Below are positions 16,803 through 25,382 of a stretch of 64,000 nucleotides of DNA, piece after piece (position 1 is the stretch's first letter; the number at the start of each line of letters is the position of its first letter). The position numbers and the translations under genes were made by a program. Where the stretch lies: positions 186,001-250,000 of the forward strand of contig JBNKDG010000006.1 of assembly GCA_050288165.1 (NCBI GenBank), given 5' to 3'. Under the pieces are notes generated by a model. It had not been told where the DNA came from, did no database searches, and saw only the letters and a program-made list of their open reading frames with translations. The stretch is from JAPHTQ01 sp050288165 (lineage in GTDB: Bacteria; Pseudomonadota; Gammaproteobacteria; Thiohalomonadales; Thiohalomonadaceae).

Positions 16803-19061
16803 TTAGTGGACGACGGTTTCCTTGCGCCCCTCGAACTCGAAATCGAGCTTGTCATCGCGGACACCGATGCGTACGTGACCACCACCTTCGAGGACGCCGA
16901 ACAGTAACTCCTCGGCCAGCGGCTTTTTGATCTGTTCCTTGATCACACGGGCCATCGGTCGCGCGCCCATACTCGGTTCGAAGCCGTGCTCAGCCAGCCA
17001 GGCACGTGCCTCTTCATCCACTTCGATGGTGACCCCCTTCTCTTCCAGCTGGGTCTCCAGTTCCATAATGAACTTGTCGACCACACTGGCGATGGTGGAT
17101 GCATCGAGGGCCTTGAACTGAATCGTCGCGTCCAGACGGTTGCGGAATTCCGGGGTGAAGTGGCGGTTGATCGCCTCAATACCGTCGCTGCTGTTGTCCT
17201 GTTCGGTAAAACCGATAGAACGACGTGCCAGTTGATCGGCGCCAAGGTTGGTGGTCATCACCAGAATCACGTTGCGGAAGTCCGCCTTGCGGCCATTGTT
17301 ATCGGTCAGGGTACCGTGGTCCATCACCTGCAGCAGCAGGTTGAAGACTTCGGGATGGGCCTTTTCGATCTCGTCGAGCAGCAGCACCGCATGGGGATGC
17401 TTGTTGATCGCCTCGGTCAGCAGGCCTCCCTGGTCGAAACCGACGTAGCCGGGCGGCGCGCCGATCAGGCGCGACACGGTATGCCGCTCCATGTACTCGG
17501 ACATATCGAAACGGATCAGCTCGATACCCAGGGTACGCGCCAGCTGGCGAGTCACCTCGGTCTTGCCCACACCGGTGGGACCGGCAAAGAGGAAGGAACC
17601 GATCGGCTTCTGCTCCTGGCCGAGGCCGGAACGGGACATCTTGATCGCGGTGGACAACGCATCAATGGCCGCATCCTGACCGTAGATCATCAGCTTCAGA
17701 TCCCGCTCCAGATGACGCAGGCTCTCCTTGTCGGAGGTGGAGACACTCTTCGCAGGGATACGGGCGATCTTGGCGACCACCTCCTCGATCTCGCGCACAC
17801 CGATAGTCTTCTTGCGCTTTGACACCGGTTGCATACGCTGACGCGCACCCGCCTCGTCGATTACGTCGATCGCCTTGTCCGGCAGGTGACGATCATTGAT
17901 ATAACGCTCTGAGAGCTCCGCCGCCTCGCGCAGCGCCGGCTTGGTGAACTTGACCCCATGGTGGTCTTCGAAACGGCTCTTCAACCCTTCAAGGATCTGC
18001 ACGGTCTCTTCCACACTCGGCTCCGGCACATCGATCTTCTGGAAACGCCGGGTCAGGGCATGGTCCTTCTCGAAGATTCCGCGGTATTCGGTGTAGGTGG
18101 TGGAACCGATGCACTTCAGATCGCCGGAGGCGAGCACCGGTTTAACCAAGTTGGAGGCGTCCATCGCGCCGCCGGAAGCGGCGCCGGCACCAATGATGGT
18201 GTGGATTTCGTCGATAAAGAGGATCGCCCCTTGTTCCCGCTTGAGCTGGTTGAGCACCGCCTTGAAGCGCTTCTCGAAGTCGCCGCGATACTTGGTCCCG
18301 GCCAGCAGGGAACCGAGATCCAGGGAATAGATGGTGCTACCGTCGAGGATCTCCGGCACCTCGCCGTCGACGATACGTTTGGCCAGGCCTTCCGCCAGGG
18401 CGGTCTTGCCGACACCGGCCTCGCCGACGAACAGCGGATTGTTCTTGCGCCGACGGCAGAGCACCTGGATAGTCCGTTCGATTTCGTCTTTACGTCCGAT
18501 CAGCGGATCGATCTTGCCCTTACGCGCCATCTCATTGAGATTCACCGCATAGGTTTCCAGCGGGCTGGCCCCCTCGGCGGGTTGCTCACTCGGGCTCAAA
18601 GCAGCCTCTTCCTCGGCATCAGAGTCTTCCTGTTTGGAGATGCCGTGGGAGATGTAGTTGACCACGTCGAGACGGGTGACATTCTGCTTGCCGAGGAAAT
18701 AGACCGCCTGCGACTCCTTCTCGTTGAAGATCGCTACCAGTACGTTGGCACCGGTCGCCTCACCCTTCTCTGAGGATTGCACCTGGAACACGGCGCGCTG
18801 GATCACACGCTGGAAACCGAGGGTCGGTTGGGTCTCCACCTCAGAGTCCTCCGGCAGGCGCGGGATGTTGGAGGCAATGAAATCGGTCAGGTCTCGGCGT
18901 AGCGCCTCAATGTCGGCGCCGCAGGCCTTGAGGATGGGACTGGCCGAGGGATTGTCGATGAGGGCGAGCAGCAGGTGTTCAACCGTCATGAACTCATGCC
19001 AGTTGTCGCGTGCCTGTTTGAAGGCCTGATTCAGGGTGTATTCCAGTTCTTTACTCAGCAT
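16803..19061 (-). CDS. clpA: ATP-dependent Clp protease ATP-binding subunit ClpA
   Basis: The unfoldase partner of ClpP. Of its 752 residues, the N-terminal Clp repeat domain (1-145) is the ClpS docking site. The first AAA+ module has GEAGVGKTALAEGLA and LFIDEIHTIIGAG. The second has GPTGVGKTEVTRQLA and LLLDEIEKAHPEVF. The ClpP-binding loop tripeptide is probably the IGF in RRSIGFTEQD. The gene follows clpS by 18 bases on the same strand, so ClpS and ClpA are likely made together. Length and order match E. coli. Confidence 0.97.
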   Translation of the reverse strand: MLSKELEYTLNQAFKQARDNWHEFMTVEHLLLALIDNPSASPILKACGADIEALRRDLTDFIASNIPRLPEDSEVETQPTLGFQRVIQRAVFQVQSSEKGEATGANVLVAIFNEKESQAVYFLGKQNVTRLDVVNYISHGISKQEDSDAEEEAALSPSEQPAEGASPLETYAVNLNEMARKGKIDPLIGRKDEIERTIQVLCRRRKNNPLFVGEAGVGKTALAEGLAKRIVDGEVPEILDGSTIYSLDLGSLLAGTKYRGDFEKRFKAVLNQLKREQGAILFIDEIHTIIGAGAASGGAMDASNLVKPVLASGDLKCIGSTTYTEYRGIFEKDHALTRRFQKIDVPEPSVEETVQILEGLKSRFEDHHGVKFTKPALREAAELSERYINDRHLPDKAIDVIDEAGARQRMQPVSKRKKTIGVREIEEVVAKIARIPAKSVSTSDKESLRHLERDLKLMIYGQDAAIDALSTAIKMSRSGLGQEQKPIGSFLFAGPTGVGKTEVTRQLARTLGIELIRFDMSEYMERHTVSRLIGAPPGYVGFDQGGLLTEAINKHPHAVLLLDEIEKAHPEVFNLLLQVMDHGTLTDNNGRKADFRNVILVMTTNLGADQLARRSIGFTEQDNSSDGIEAINRHFTPEFRNRLDATIQFKALDASTIASVVDKFIMELETQLEEKGVTIEVDEEARAWLAEHGFEPSMGARPMARVIKEQIKKPLAEELLFGVLEGGGHVRIGVRDDKLDFEFEGRKETVVH

Positions 19062-19079
19062 GGCGTAACCTCACTTCTG

Positions 19080-19433
19080 TTACTCGGCCTCCATGGTACA
19101 TAGCAGGGGATGCTGGTTATGTCGCGAATACTCGTTGACCTGTGCGACCTTGGTCTCGGCCACGTCACGAGTAAAAACGCCACATACCCCTTGTCCTTCA
19201 GTGTGTACGGCCAACATCACCTGGGTTGCCCGATGTCGTGGCATGCCAAAATAGCTCTCCAGCACATGTACCACGAACTCCATCGGGGTGAAATCATCGT
19301 TCAGTAAGATGACCTTATACATCTTTGGACGGGCCAGTTCCGGTTCGCTCTCCTGCACCAGCAGGCCGTGATCCCCTTCCTGCTGTGGCCCATCACCGTT
19401 CTTCTTACTCATGTTACGAATCAACATGCCCAT
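19080..19433 (-). CDS. clpS: ATP-dependent Clp protease adaptor ClpS
   Basis: Delivers proteins with N-terminal Leu, Phe, Trp or Tyr to ClpAP. The core KMYKVILLNDDFTPMEFVV and the binding-pocket residues of VVHVLESYF and AVHTEGQG are conserved, and HPLLCTMEAE ends the protein. I give the first ATG (117 residues). An ATG at 19412 would give 110 residues, closer to the usual 106, and neither has a clear ribosome site. It lies upstream of clpA on the same strand. Confidence 0.95.
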   Translation of the reverse strand: MGMLIRNMSKKNGDGPQQEGDHGLLVQESEPELARPKMYKVILLNDDFTPMEFVVHVLESYFGMPRHRATQVMLAVHTEGQGVCGVFTRDVAETKVAQVNEYSRHNQHPLLCTMEAE

Positions 19434-19463
19434 AACGTCATCATTACCCCGTACTCTCCATTA

Positions 19464-19492
19464 GTATTGGCAGCCTGTGCCATTTCCAATAC
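19464..19492. promoter_or_regulatory. Inverted repeat in the clpS-cspD divergent intergenic region
   Basis: GTATTGG and CCAATAC form a perfect 7-bp inverted repeat with a 15-base spacer. It is in the 225-base region between divergent clpS and cspD, which must hold both promoters. A second small hairpin (CCCA with TGGG) lies further right, near 19605. No further gene was seen in this gap. Confidence 0.35.
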
Positions 19493-19658
19493 CAATCTCT
19501 GACAATATTACTCTGAAAACAACCGATGTCACCTGCAGCGGTCGCAAAACCGGCTGAAGGCCCCCCTCGAAAAGCCGTTGTAATGATAACGTCCCGAACC
19601 CATATTTGGGATGCGGTGTACTCATGGTGAACCGGATAATCTTAAGGGTATGTGAAAT

Positions 19659-19907
19659 ATGGCAAGCGGCGTCGTTAAGTGGTTCAACAACGACAAGGGA
19701 TACGGCTTCATTCTGCTCGACGGCGATGAGCAGAACGAGGTATTTGTGCACCACACCGCCATCGACATGGAAGGCTTCAAGACCCTGCGCCACGGCCAGG
19801 CGGTCGAATTCTCCCTCTACTACGGCCCCAAGGGGCTGACCGCCTCCTACCTGCGATTGGTCAACGGCGACAGACGGCCGGTGACCAATCAAGGAGTAGC
19901 TACATAG
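19659..19907 (+). CDS. cspD: Cold-shock domain protein of the CspD type
   Basis: An 82-residue single-stranded nucleic acid-binding protein. The first motif is KWFNNDKGYGFI and the second is EVFVHHTAI, an RNP2 form typical of CspD. The C-terminal extension past the OB fold also matches CspD, which in E. coli is a stationary-phase replication inhibitor. It is divergent from clpS, the standard gammaproteobacterial arrangement. Its last eight bases overlap the 3' end of icd on the other strand. Confidence 0.92.
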   Translation: MASGVVKWFNNDKGYGFILLDGDEQNEVFVHHTAIDMEGFKTLRHGQAVEFSLYYGPKGLTASYLRLVNGDRRPVTNQGVAT

Positions 19908-21156
19908 AGGAGATCATCGCCTCGCCAAAGGCTGAGCAACTCAGCTCAGTGGCACTGTCCATCAGACGGGCAAAGTCGTAGGTCACCGTGCCGGCGGCGA
20001 TCGCACCTTCCATACCCTTGATGATCAGATCCGCCGCCTCGTACCAGCCCAGGTGACGCAGCATCATCTCCGCCGAAAGGATCAGTGAACCGGGATTGAC
20101 CTTGTCCTGCCCCGCATATTTGGGCGCGGTGCCATGGGTCGCCTCAAACATCGCCACGCTGTCGGAGAGGTTGGCGCCGGGCGCAATACCAATACCACCC
20201 ACCTGTGCCGCCAACGCATCGGAGATGTAGTCGCCGTTGAGGTTAAGGGTGGCGATCACGCTGTACTCCTCGGGACGCAGCAGGATCTGCTGCAGGAAGG
20301 CATCGGCGATGACATCCTTAATCACGATATCCTTGCCAGTGCGCGGGTTTTTTAGCGTCATCCACGGCCCGCCGTCCAGCAGCTTCGCCCCGAACTCCTC
20401 GGCGGCCAGGGCGTAGCCCCACTCCTTGAAGGCCCCTTCGGTGAATTTCATGATGTTGCCTTTGTGGACCAGGGTCAGCGAATCACGATCGTTATCAATG
20501 ACATACTGGATCGCCTTACGTACCAGACGCTGGGTGCCCTCTTTGGAGACCGGCTTGATACCGATGCCGGAGCTTGCGGGGAAACGGATCTTCTTCACCC
20601 CCATCTCCTGCTGCAGGAAAGCGATCAGCTTCTTCGCCTCGGCGCTCTCCGCCGACCACTCGATGCCCGCATAGATGTCCTCGGAGTTCTCGCGGAAGAT
20701 CACCATATCGGTCTTCTCCGGCGCCTTCACCGGGCTGGGCACGCCGTTGAAGTAGCGCACCGGACGCAGGCAAACATAGAGATCCAGTTGCTGGCGCAAC
20801 GCAACGTTGAGGGAGCGAATTCCACCGCCCACAGGTGTGGTCAGCGGCCCCTTGATGGAAACCACGTAGTCGCGTACCGCCTCCATGGTCTCAGCAGGCA
20901 GCCAGGTATTGTCGCCGTAGACCGCGTTGGCCTTCTCTCCGGCATAGATCTCCATCCAGGCAATGGCGCGCTCACCGCCGTAGGCCTTCTCCACCGCCGC
21001 GTCGACCACCCGCTTCATCACCGGAGTGATATCCACGCCGATACCGTCGCCTTCGATAAAGGGAATGATCGGCTGTGCGGGAACATTAAGGGAGAAATCG
21101 CTGTTTACGCCGATCTTCTGGCCGTTGGCGGGGATGATGATCTTTTCGTAGCTCAT
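19900..21156 (-). CDS. icd: NADP-dependent isocitrate dehydrogenase
   Basis: A TCA-cycle enzyme converting isocitrate to 2-oxoglutarate with NADPH. The 418 residues match E. coli Icd. The segment PVGGGIRSLNVALRQ carries the Ser that is phosphorylated by AceK in relatives. IEGDGIGVD near the N-terminus, VHKGNIMKFTEGAF and the NADP-binding ATHGTAPKYAG are present. It converges on cspD and overlaps its stop by eight bases. Confidence 0.97.
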   Translation of the reverse strand: MSYEKIIIPANGQKIGVNSDFSLNVPAQPIIPFIEGDGIGVDITPVMKRVVDAAVEKAYGGERAIAWMEIYAGEKANAVYGDNTWLPAETMEAVRDYVVSIKGPLTTPVGGGIRSLNVALRQQLDLYVCLRPVRYFNGVPSPVKAPEKTDMVIFRENSEDIYAGIEWSAESAEAKKLIAFLQQEMGVKKIRFPASSGIGIKPVSKEGTQRLVRKAIQYVIDNDRDSLTLVHKGNIMKFTEGAFKEWGYALAAEEFGAKLLDGGPWMTLKNPRTGKDIVIKDVIADAFLQQILLRPEEYSVIATLNLNGDYISDALAAQVGGIGIAPGANLSDSVAMFEATHGTAPKYAGQDKVNPGSLILSAEMMLRHLGWYEAADLIIKGMEGAIAAGTVTYDFARLMDSATELSCSAFGEAMISSM

Positions 21157-21242
21157 GAGGGGATCCAGTCACGCATTGCGGTAGTCAAAACAAAACGAAA
21201 TAATGCTGGTCTGAGCCGCAACATTCAATAGCCAACGACCCG

Positions 21243-21908
21243 ATGTCCCGTATTCTGCTGCTAAACAAGCCCTATGACGTCCTCTGCCAGTTCACCGACA
21301 GTGACGGACGTGAAACCCTGGCAAGTTACATCAATGAAAAGCATTTCTACCCTGCCGGTCGACTGGACCGTGACAGTGAAGGCATGGTGCTGCTGACCGA
21401 CGACGGCAGCCTGCAACATTGCGTCGCCCATCCCCAGCACAAACAGGTAAAGACCTATCTGGTTCAGGTGGAGGGAGTACCTGATGATGCGGCGATTAAC
21501 ACGCTACGCAAAGGTGTAGAACTAAAAGACGGCCTGACTCGCCCGGCACGAGTCGAACGGATCGATGAACCCGACATCTGGCCGCGCAATCCACCGATCC
21601 GTTACCGTGCTAACATTCCCACCAGTTGGCTTCGCCTGACCATCAGTGAAGGTCGCAACCGCCAGGTGCGGCGTATGACCGCTGCGGTTGGTTTCCCGAC
21701 CCTGCGTTTGATACGCTGGGCGATTGGCGAGTGGAGCCTTGATGGACTTCAACCAGGCCAATGGCGGGAGGTCGAGACGGCAGAAGTCACGACATTCGCA
21801 CAGCAATGCGCCAGACTGAAACGCCGAACAGGCGGGCAAAAAACAAACGACAGAAGACTCAATGAACGAAATCTGGACACCTCATCTGACCGTCGCCGCC
21901 GTTATTGA
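21243..21908 (+). CDS. rluE: 23S rRNA pseudouridine synthase E
   Basis: Isomerises a single uridine in 23S rRNA (U2457 in E. coli). The catalytic Asp is in PAGRLDRDSEGMVLLTDDG. The RluE-type end NRQVRRMTAAVGFPTLRLIR is present and no S4 domain is found, as expected. The 221-residue protein has an Arg-rich tail (after about residue 195). That tail is encoded by the 47 bases that overlap the start of nudJ in another frame. It is the first gene of a plus-strand run ending at hflD. Confidence 0.93.
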   Translation: MSRILLLNKPYDVLCQFTDSDGRETLASYINEKHFYPAGRLDRDSEGMVLLTDDGSLQHCVAHPQHKQVKTYLVQVEGVPDDAAINTLRKGVELKDGLTRPARVERIDEPDIWPRNPPIRYRANIPTSWLRLTISEGRNRQVRRMTAAVGFPTLRLIRWAIGEWSLDGLQPGQWREVETAEVTTFAQQCARLKRRTGGQKTNDRRLNERNLDTSSDRRRRY

Positions 21909-22314
21909 GGAGGCGGGCAAGTTTCTCCTGGTCGAAGAACGCTCCGAAGGCAAAGTCGTCCTCAATCAACCTGCGGGACACGTCGAGGAAGAGGAGACCA
22001 TCCTGCAGGCCGTCGTGCGCGAAACCCTGGAAGAGAGTGGGCGCCATTTCCAGCCCGAAGCGATCAGCGGTCTCTACCGTTGGCGTAGCCCCGAGAATGG
22101 TTACACCTATCTGCGGCTGGCCTTTTGTGGCGCCCACGGTGAACGCAACCGTGACTTGGCCCTGGATACCGATATAATCGACACACACTGGCTGAGTCTC
22201 GACGAACTGCACGAGCGCGAGACTCAGTTGCGCAGTCCGCTGGTGATGCGCTGCATAGAAGATTACCTGGCGGGAAAACGCTACCCGCTGCAACTGGTCG
22301 AAGAGCTTCGCTGA
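21862..22314 (+). CDS. nudJ: Nudix hydrolase NudJ
   Basis: A 150-residue Nudix phosphatase. E. coli NudJ hydrolyses HMP-PP (a thiamine intermediate) and nucleoside di- and triphosphates. The Nudix box runs from GHVEEEETILQ to RETLEESG with all metal-binding Glu residues. The start at 21862 lies inside the end of rluE, in a different frame. mnmA follows after 11 bases, the arrangement rluE-nudJ-mnmA-hflD seen in E. coli. Confidence 0.93.
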   Translation: MNEIWTPHLTVAAVIEEAGKFLLVEERSEGKVVLNQPAGHVEEEETILQAVVRETLEESGRHFQPEAISGLYRWRSPENGYTYLRLAFCGAHGERNRDLALDTDIIDTHWLSLDELHERETQLRSPLVMRCIEDYLAGKRYPLQLVEELR

Positions 22315-22325
22315 ATATCCTTTAC

Positions 22326-23432
22326 ATGAACGCCAATCCTGTCACCCAACAGACACAACATGTGATCGTCGGACTCTCCGGTGGCGTCGACTCGTCCGTG
22401 GCCGCGATCCTGCTGCAGCAGCAGGGCTACCGGGTGGAAGGGCTGTTCATGAAAAACTGGGAAGAGGATGACACCCAGGAGTACTGCAGTGCTGAGGTCG
22501 ACCTCGCCGATGCCAAGAGTGTCAGTGAATCCCTGGATATCCCGCTACATGCAATGAACTTTTCCGCCGAATACTGGGATCAGGTATTCAGCCACTTTCT
22601 GACCGAATACGAAGCGGGACGCACCCCCAATCCGGATATCCTCTGCAACCGCGAGATCAAGTTCAAGGCGTTCCTCGATCATGCGATGCGTATGGGCGCA
22701 GATTTTATCGCCACCGGCCACTATGCTCGCAGCCGCAAGGTCGATGGGAAATACCAGCTACTCAAAGGCCTGGATAACGGCAAGGATCAGAGCTACTTCC
22801 TCTATACATTGGGACAACAGCAACTGGCGAAGGCGCTCTTCCCGGTCGGTGAATTACAGAAAAACGAAGTACGCCGGATTGCTGAAGAGCATCAGCTGAT
22901 CACCCACGATAAAAAAGACAGCACTGGGATCTGTTTTATCGGTGAACGTAACTTCCGCGATTTCCTCAGTCGTTATCTGCCCGCCAAACCGGGAGAGATC
23001 CAGACACCTGATGGCACGGTGATCGGTCACCACACCGGCCTGATGTACTACACGCTGGGCCAACGTCAGGGACTGGGTATTGGTGGCGTGACTGGATTTA
23101 ACGATGATCCGTGGTATGTGGCCGACAAGGATATGCAGCACAATGTGCTAATCGCGGTACAAGGTCACGACCACCCCCTGCTCTACTCGCGCGGTCTTAC
23201 CGCCGGACAACTGAGCTGGGTAGATGGTATAGGTCCCCAGGCACCATTTCATTGCATGGCAAAAACCCGCTATCGCCAACCGGATCAGGCCTGCACCATC
23301 ACGCGGCTGGATGCTGATGGTTGCGAGGTGGTTTTCGATGAGCCACAACTGGCGGTCACCCCTGGCCAGTCTGTGGTGTTTTACGACGGAGAGGTCTGCC
23401 TCGGTGGTGGCGTGATCGAGACCCGGACTTGA
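22326..23432 (+). CDS. mnmA: tRNA-specific 2-thiouridylase MnmA
   Basis: Puts sulfur on U34 of tRNA(Lys), tRNA(Glu) and tRNA(Gln), taking sulfur from the TusE relay. The 368-residue protein has the PP-loop GLSGGVDSSVAA at about residue 15 and the nucleophile Cys in TPNPDILCNREIKF. The second catalytic Cys is in DSTGICFIGERNF. The C-terminal beta-barrel is complete. hflD follows 30 bases downstream. Confidence 0.97.
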   Translation: MNANPVTQQTQHVIVGLSGGVDSSVAAILLQQQGYRVEGLFMKNWEEDDTQEYCSAEVDLADAKSVSESLDIPLHAMNFSAEYWDQVFSHFLTEYEAGRTPNPDILCNREIKFKAFLDHAMRMGADFIATGHYARSRKVDGKYQLLKGLDNGKDQSYFLYTLGQQQLAKALFPVGELQKNEVRRIAEEHQLITHDKKDSTGICFIGERNFRDFLSRYLPAKPGEIQTPDGTVIGHHTGLMYYTLGQRQGLGIGGVTGFNDDPWYVADKDMQHNVLIAVQGHDHPLLYSRGLTAGQLSWVDGIGPQAPFHCMAKTRYRQPDQACTITRLDADGCEVVFDEPQLAVTPGQSVVFYDGEVCLGGGVIETRT

Positions 23433-23462
23433 GTTAACACTAGTGGGACATATAGCAAGTTC

Positions 23463-24077
23463 ATGAAGAACATTAACGACAGAACTCTGGCCCTCGGCGG
23501 CGTCTTTCAGGCCGCCTGGCTGGTCGATCAGGCAGCGCGTACCGGCAAACTGCCGCAGCCGGAATTTGAAACCATTATCGGCAGCCTGTTTGAATTTTCA
23601 CCGGTAAGTACCGAAGCGGTGTTCGGATCGCGTTTCGAGATCCGTCGTGGTTTGCAGACCATGATCGAGCAACTGGAATCCCGGGAAGAGACCCGTAACA
23701 TGTACATCATGCGCTATGCCATTAGCCTGTTGATCCTGGAACGCAAACTCTCGGCACAACCGGCGATGCTGAACAAGATCGGTAGCGAACTGGAGAACAC
23801 TGGACACCAGATCCGCCACTTCGGCCTGATCCACGAAAACGTCATCGCCCATCTTGCCGACATCTATTCAAATACCATCAGCACGTTAACACCGCGCATT
23901 ATGGTCAGCGGTGAGAACAACCAGTTACAACGACAGGAGAATGCCAATAAGGTACGAGCGCTGTTGCTGGCCGGGATTCGCGCCGCGGTACTATGGCGAC
24001 AGTGCGGCGGTAACCGCTGGCAACTCTTCTTCCAGCGCAAGAAATATCTCCAACAGGCAAAAACCCTGCTGGCATAA
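23463..24077 (+). CDS. hflD: High-frequency lysogenization protein HflD homolog
   Basis: A 204-residue all-helical membrane-associated protein that in E. coli binds the lambda CII activator. Its normal cellular task is unclear. DRTLALGGVFQAAWLVDQ near the start, the GSLFEFSP region and ANKVRALLLAGIRAAVLW near the end are family signatures. It follows mnmA as in E. coli. A Rho-independent terminator comes directly after the stop. Confidence 0.93.
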   Translation: MKNINDRTLALGGVFQAAWLVDQAARTGKLPQPEFETIIGSLFEFSPVSTEAVFGSRFEIRRGLQTMIEQLESREETRNMYIMRYAISLLILERKLSAQPAMLNKIGSELENTGHQIRHFGLIHENVIAHLADIYSNTISTLTPRIMVSGENNQLQRQENANKVRALLLAGIRAAVLWRQCGGNRWQLFFQRKKYLQQAKTLLA

Positions 24078-24105
24078 AAAAAGCCGCCCGATGGGCGGCT
24101 TTTTA
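24076..24105 (+). terminator. Terminator after hflD
   Basis: A GCCGCCC-GAT-GGGCGGC stem is flanked by an A run and followed by TTTTTA. It ends the rluE-hflD run and, with the flanking A run, may also stop the convergent ComEA-like gene transcript from the other side. Confidence 0.9.
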
Positions 24106-24122
24106 GTTACACACTGCGCAAG

Positions 24123-24392
24123 TTAGCCGGCTTTCTTGGCCACCGAAAGATTCTTGCGATTCTTCTCCAGCAGTGCCGGACCAACGCCCTTCACCTTGAG
24201 CAGATCGTCAACCGACTTGAATGGGCCATGCTCCTTGCGATACTGCACGATCGCTTCGGCCTTCTTCATACCGACCCCGTTGAGCTCGGCTGCCAGTGCA
24301 GTGGCATCCGCTGTGTTGATATCGACACTCCAGGCGAAAGAGGAACAGAGAAAGAAAAAGACCAGAGTGAAAGCTCGAATTACCTGTTTCAT
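24123..24392 (-). CDS. ComEA-like exported helix-hairpin-helix protein
   Basis: A small secreted DNA-binding protein. I take the ATG at 24392 (89 residues), which has a GGAG site about nine bases upstream. A start at 24407 adds five residues. A signal peptide (KQVIRAFTLVFFFLCSSFAWS) is followed by VDINTADATALAAELNGVGMKKAEAIV and FKSVDDLLKVKGVGPALLE, the two HhH motifs of the ComEA family. It may bind incoming DNA in the periplasm. No other competence gene lies in the window. Confidence 0.88.
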   Translation of the reverse strand: MKQVIRAFTLVFFFLCSSFAWSVDINTADATALAAELNGVGMKKAEAIVQYRKEHGPFKSVDDLLKVKGVGPALLEKNRKNLSVAKKAG

Positions 24393-24511
24393 TGATGCGT
24401 TCTCCATAACACGTCGTACTGCGGGTTTACAGCCCGCTCAGTAAACGGAAATTGGAGACGCGCTACAAGTGACTCGGTGTAGGAAACTTCCTGATTTTTT
24501 GTCGGAAATTT

Positions 24512-25225
24512 TCAGGCCAGTGTGCCAGACAATTCCGCTTCAATCTTACCCAGCGCCTCAAGCGGATCGGCCGCCGCGGTAATCGGACGACCGATCACCA
24601 GGTAACTGGAGCCGAGGCGCATCGCATCGGCGGGTGTAGTAATGCGCGTCTGATCGCCCTTCTCCGACCAGGCAGGACGAATGCCAGGTGTAACCAGGCT
24701 GAACTGACTCGGCACGATCTGGCGCAGCATCTCCACCTCTTTCGGTGAACAGACTACCCCGTCCAGACCGGCATCGTTGGCCAACGTTGCCAGGCGTTTG
24801 ACGTTATCTGCAGGCGTGCCGGCAAGACCAATCTGCTCGATATCCTCCTGCCCCATGCTGGTAAGGATGGTGACACCAATAAGCAACGGTTTTGCAGCCG
24901 ATTTATCCACCGCTTCACGTGCCGCTTCCATCATCCGCTTACCACCGAGGGTATGCACGTTAATCATCCACACGCCAAGATCGGCAGCAGAACGACAGGC
25001 ACCGGCAACGGTGTTGGGGATATCATGAAATTTCAGGTCTAGGAAGATCTCGTAGCCCTGCGCAGCGATCTTCTCCACCAACTGTGGTCCGCTACGGGTA
25101 AACATCTCCTTGCCAATCTTCAAACGGCATCGCGTCGGGTCGAGACGCTGCACCAGTTCCAGTGCCTGCTTCTCTTCAGGAAAATCGAGGGCGACGATGA
25201 CAGGGGATGTTACTTTTTTATTCAT
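24512..25225 (-). CDS. pyrF: Orotidine 5'-phosphate decarboxylase
   Basis: Final step of UMP synthesis, decarboxylating OMP. The catalytic Lys and Asp are in LDLKFHDIPNT. KIGKEMFT, VNVHTLGG and LVTPGIRP are also conserved. I prefer the ATG at 25225 (237 residues), which has a GAGAGAAA ribosome site, over the 25255 start, which adds ten unconserved residues. It sits downstream of lapB as in E. coli, but the two are separated here by a 124-base palindromic repeat. Confidence 0.96.
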   Translation of the reverse strand: MNKKVTSPVIVALDFPEEKQALELVQRLDPTRCRLKIGKEMFTRSGPQLVEKIAAQGYEIFLDLKFHDIPNTVAGACRSAADLGVWMINVHTLGGKRMMEAAREAVDKSAAKPLLIGVTILTSMGQEDIEQIGLAGTPADNVKRLATLANDAGLDGVVCSPKEVEMLRQIVPSQFSLVTPGIRPAWSEKGDQTRITTPADAMRLGSSYLVIGRPITAAADPLEALGKIEAELSGTLA

Positions 25226-25257
25226 ACGATTTCTCTCAAAAGGTCTGATCAACACTT

Positions 25258-25381
25258 CTTAAAATTAGCGAGCAAAGGCGAGACAAGACGAAAATGGGCG
25301 AGAAAGCGGAGTTTACACGTAGTAAATGAGCATTTTGAGCCCATTTTTAACGCCGTATCGCCGAAGCGCAGCAATTTTAAG
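25258..25381. repeat. 124-bp palindromic repeat element between pyrF and lapB
   Basis: The ends CTTAAAATT and AATTTTAAG are perfect 9-bp inverted repeats. Inside, AAAATGGGC pairs with GCCCATTTT, and the centre TTTACACGTAGTAAA is a near-perfect palindrome, so the whole element can fold into one long cruciform. It ends one base before the lapB stop codon and 32 bases upstream of pyrF, so it is the entire spacer. Similar sequences are, from memory, common between genes in marine and sulfur-cycle gammaproteobacteria and resemble a MITE or REP-like element. No transposase is encoded. Confidence 0.8.
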
Positions 25382-25382
25382 A

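Noticed and set aside
19464..19492. Sigma-54 promoter between clpS and cspD
   Set aside because: TGGCAG and TGCC are spaced eight bases instead of ten, so the match fails; kept only as an inverted repeat.
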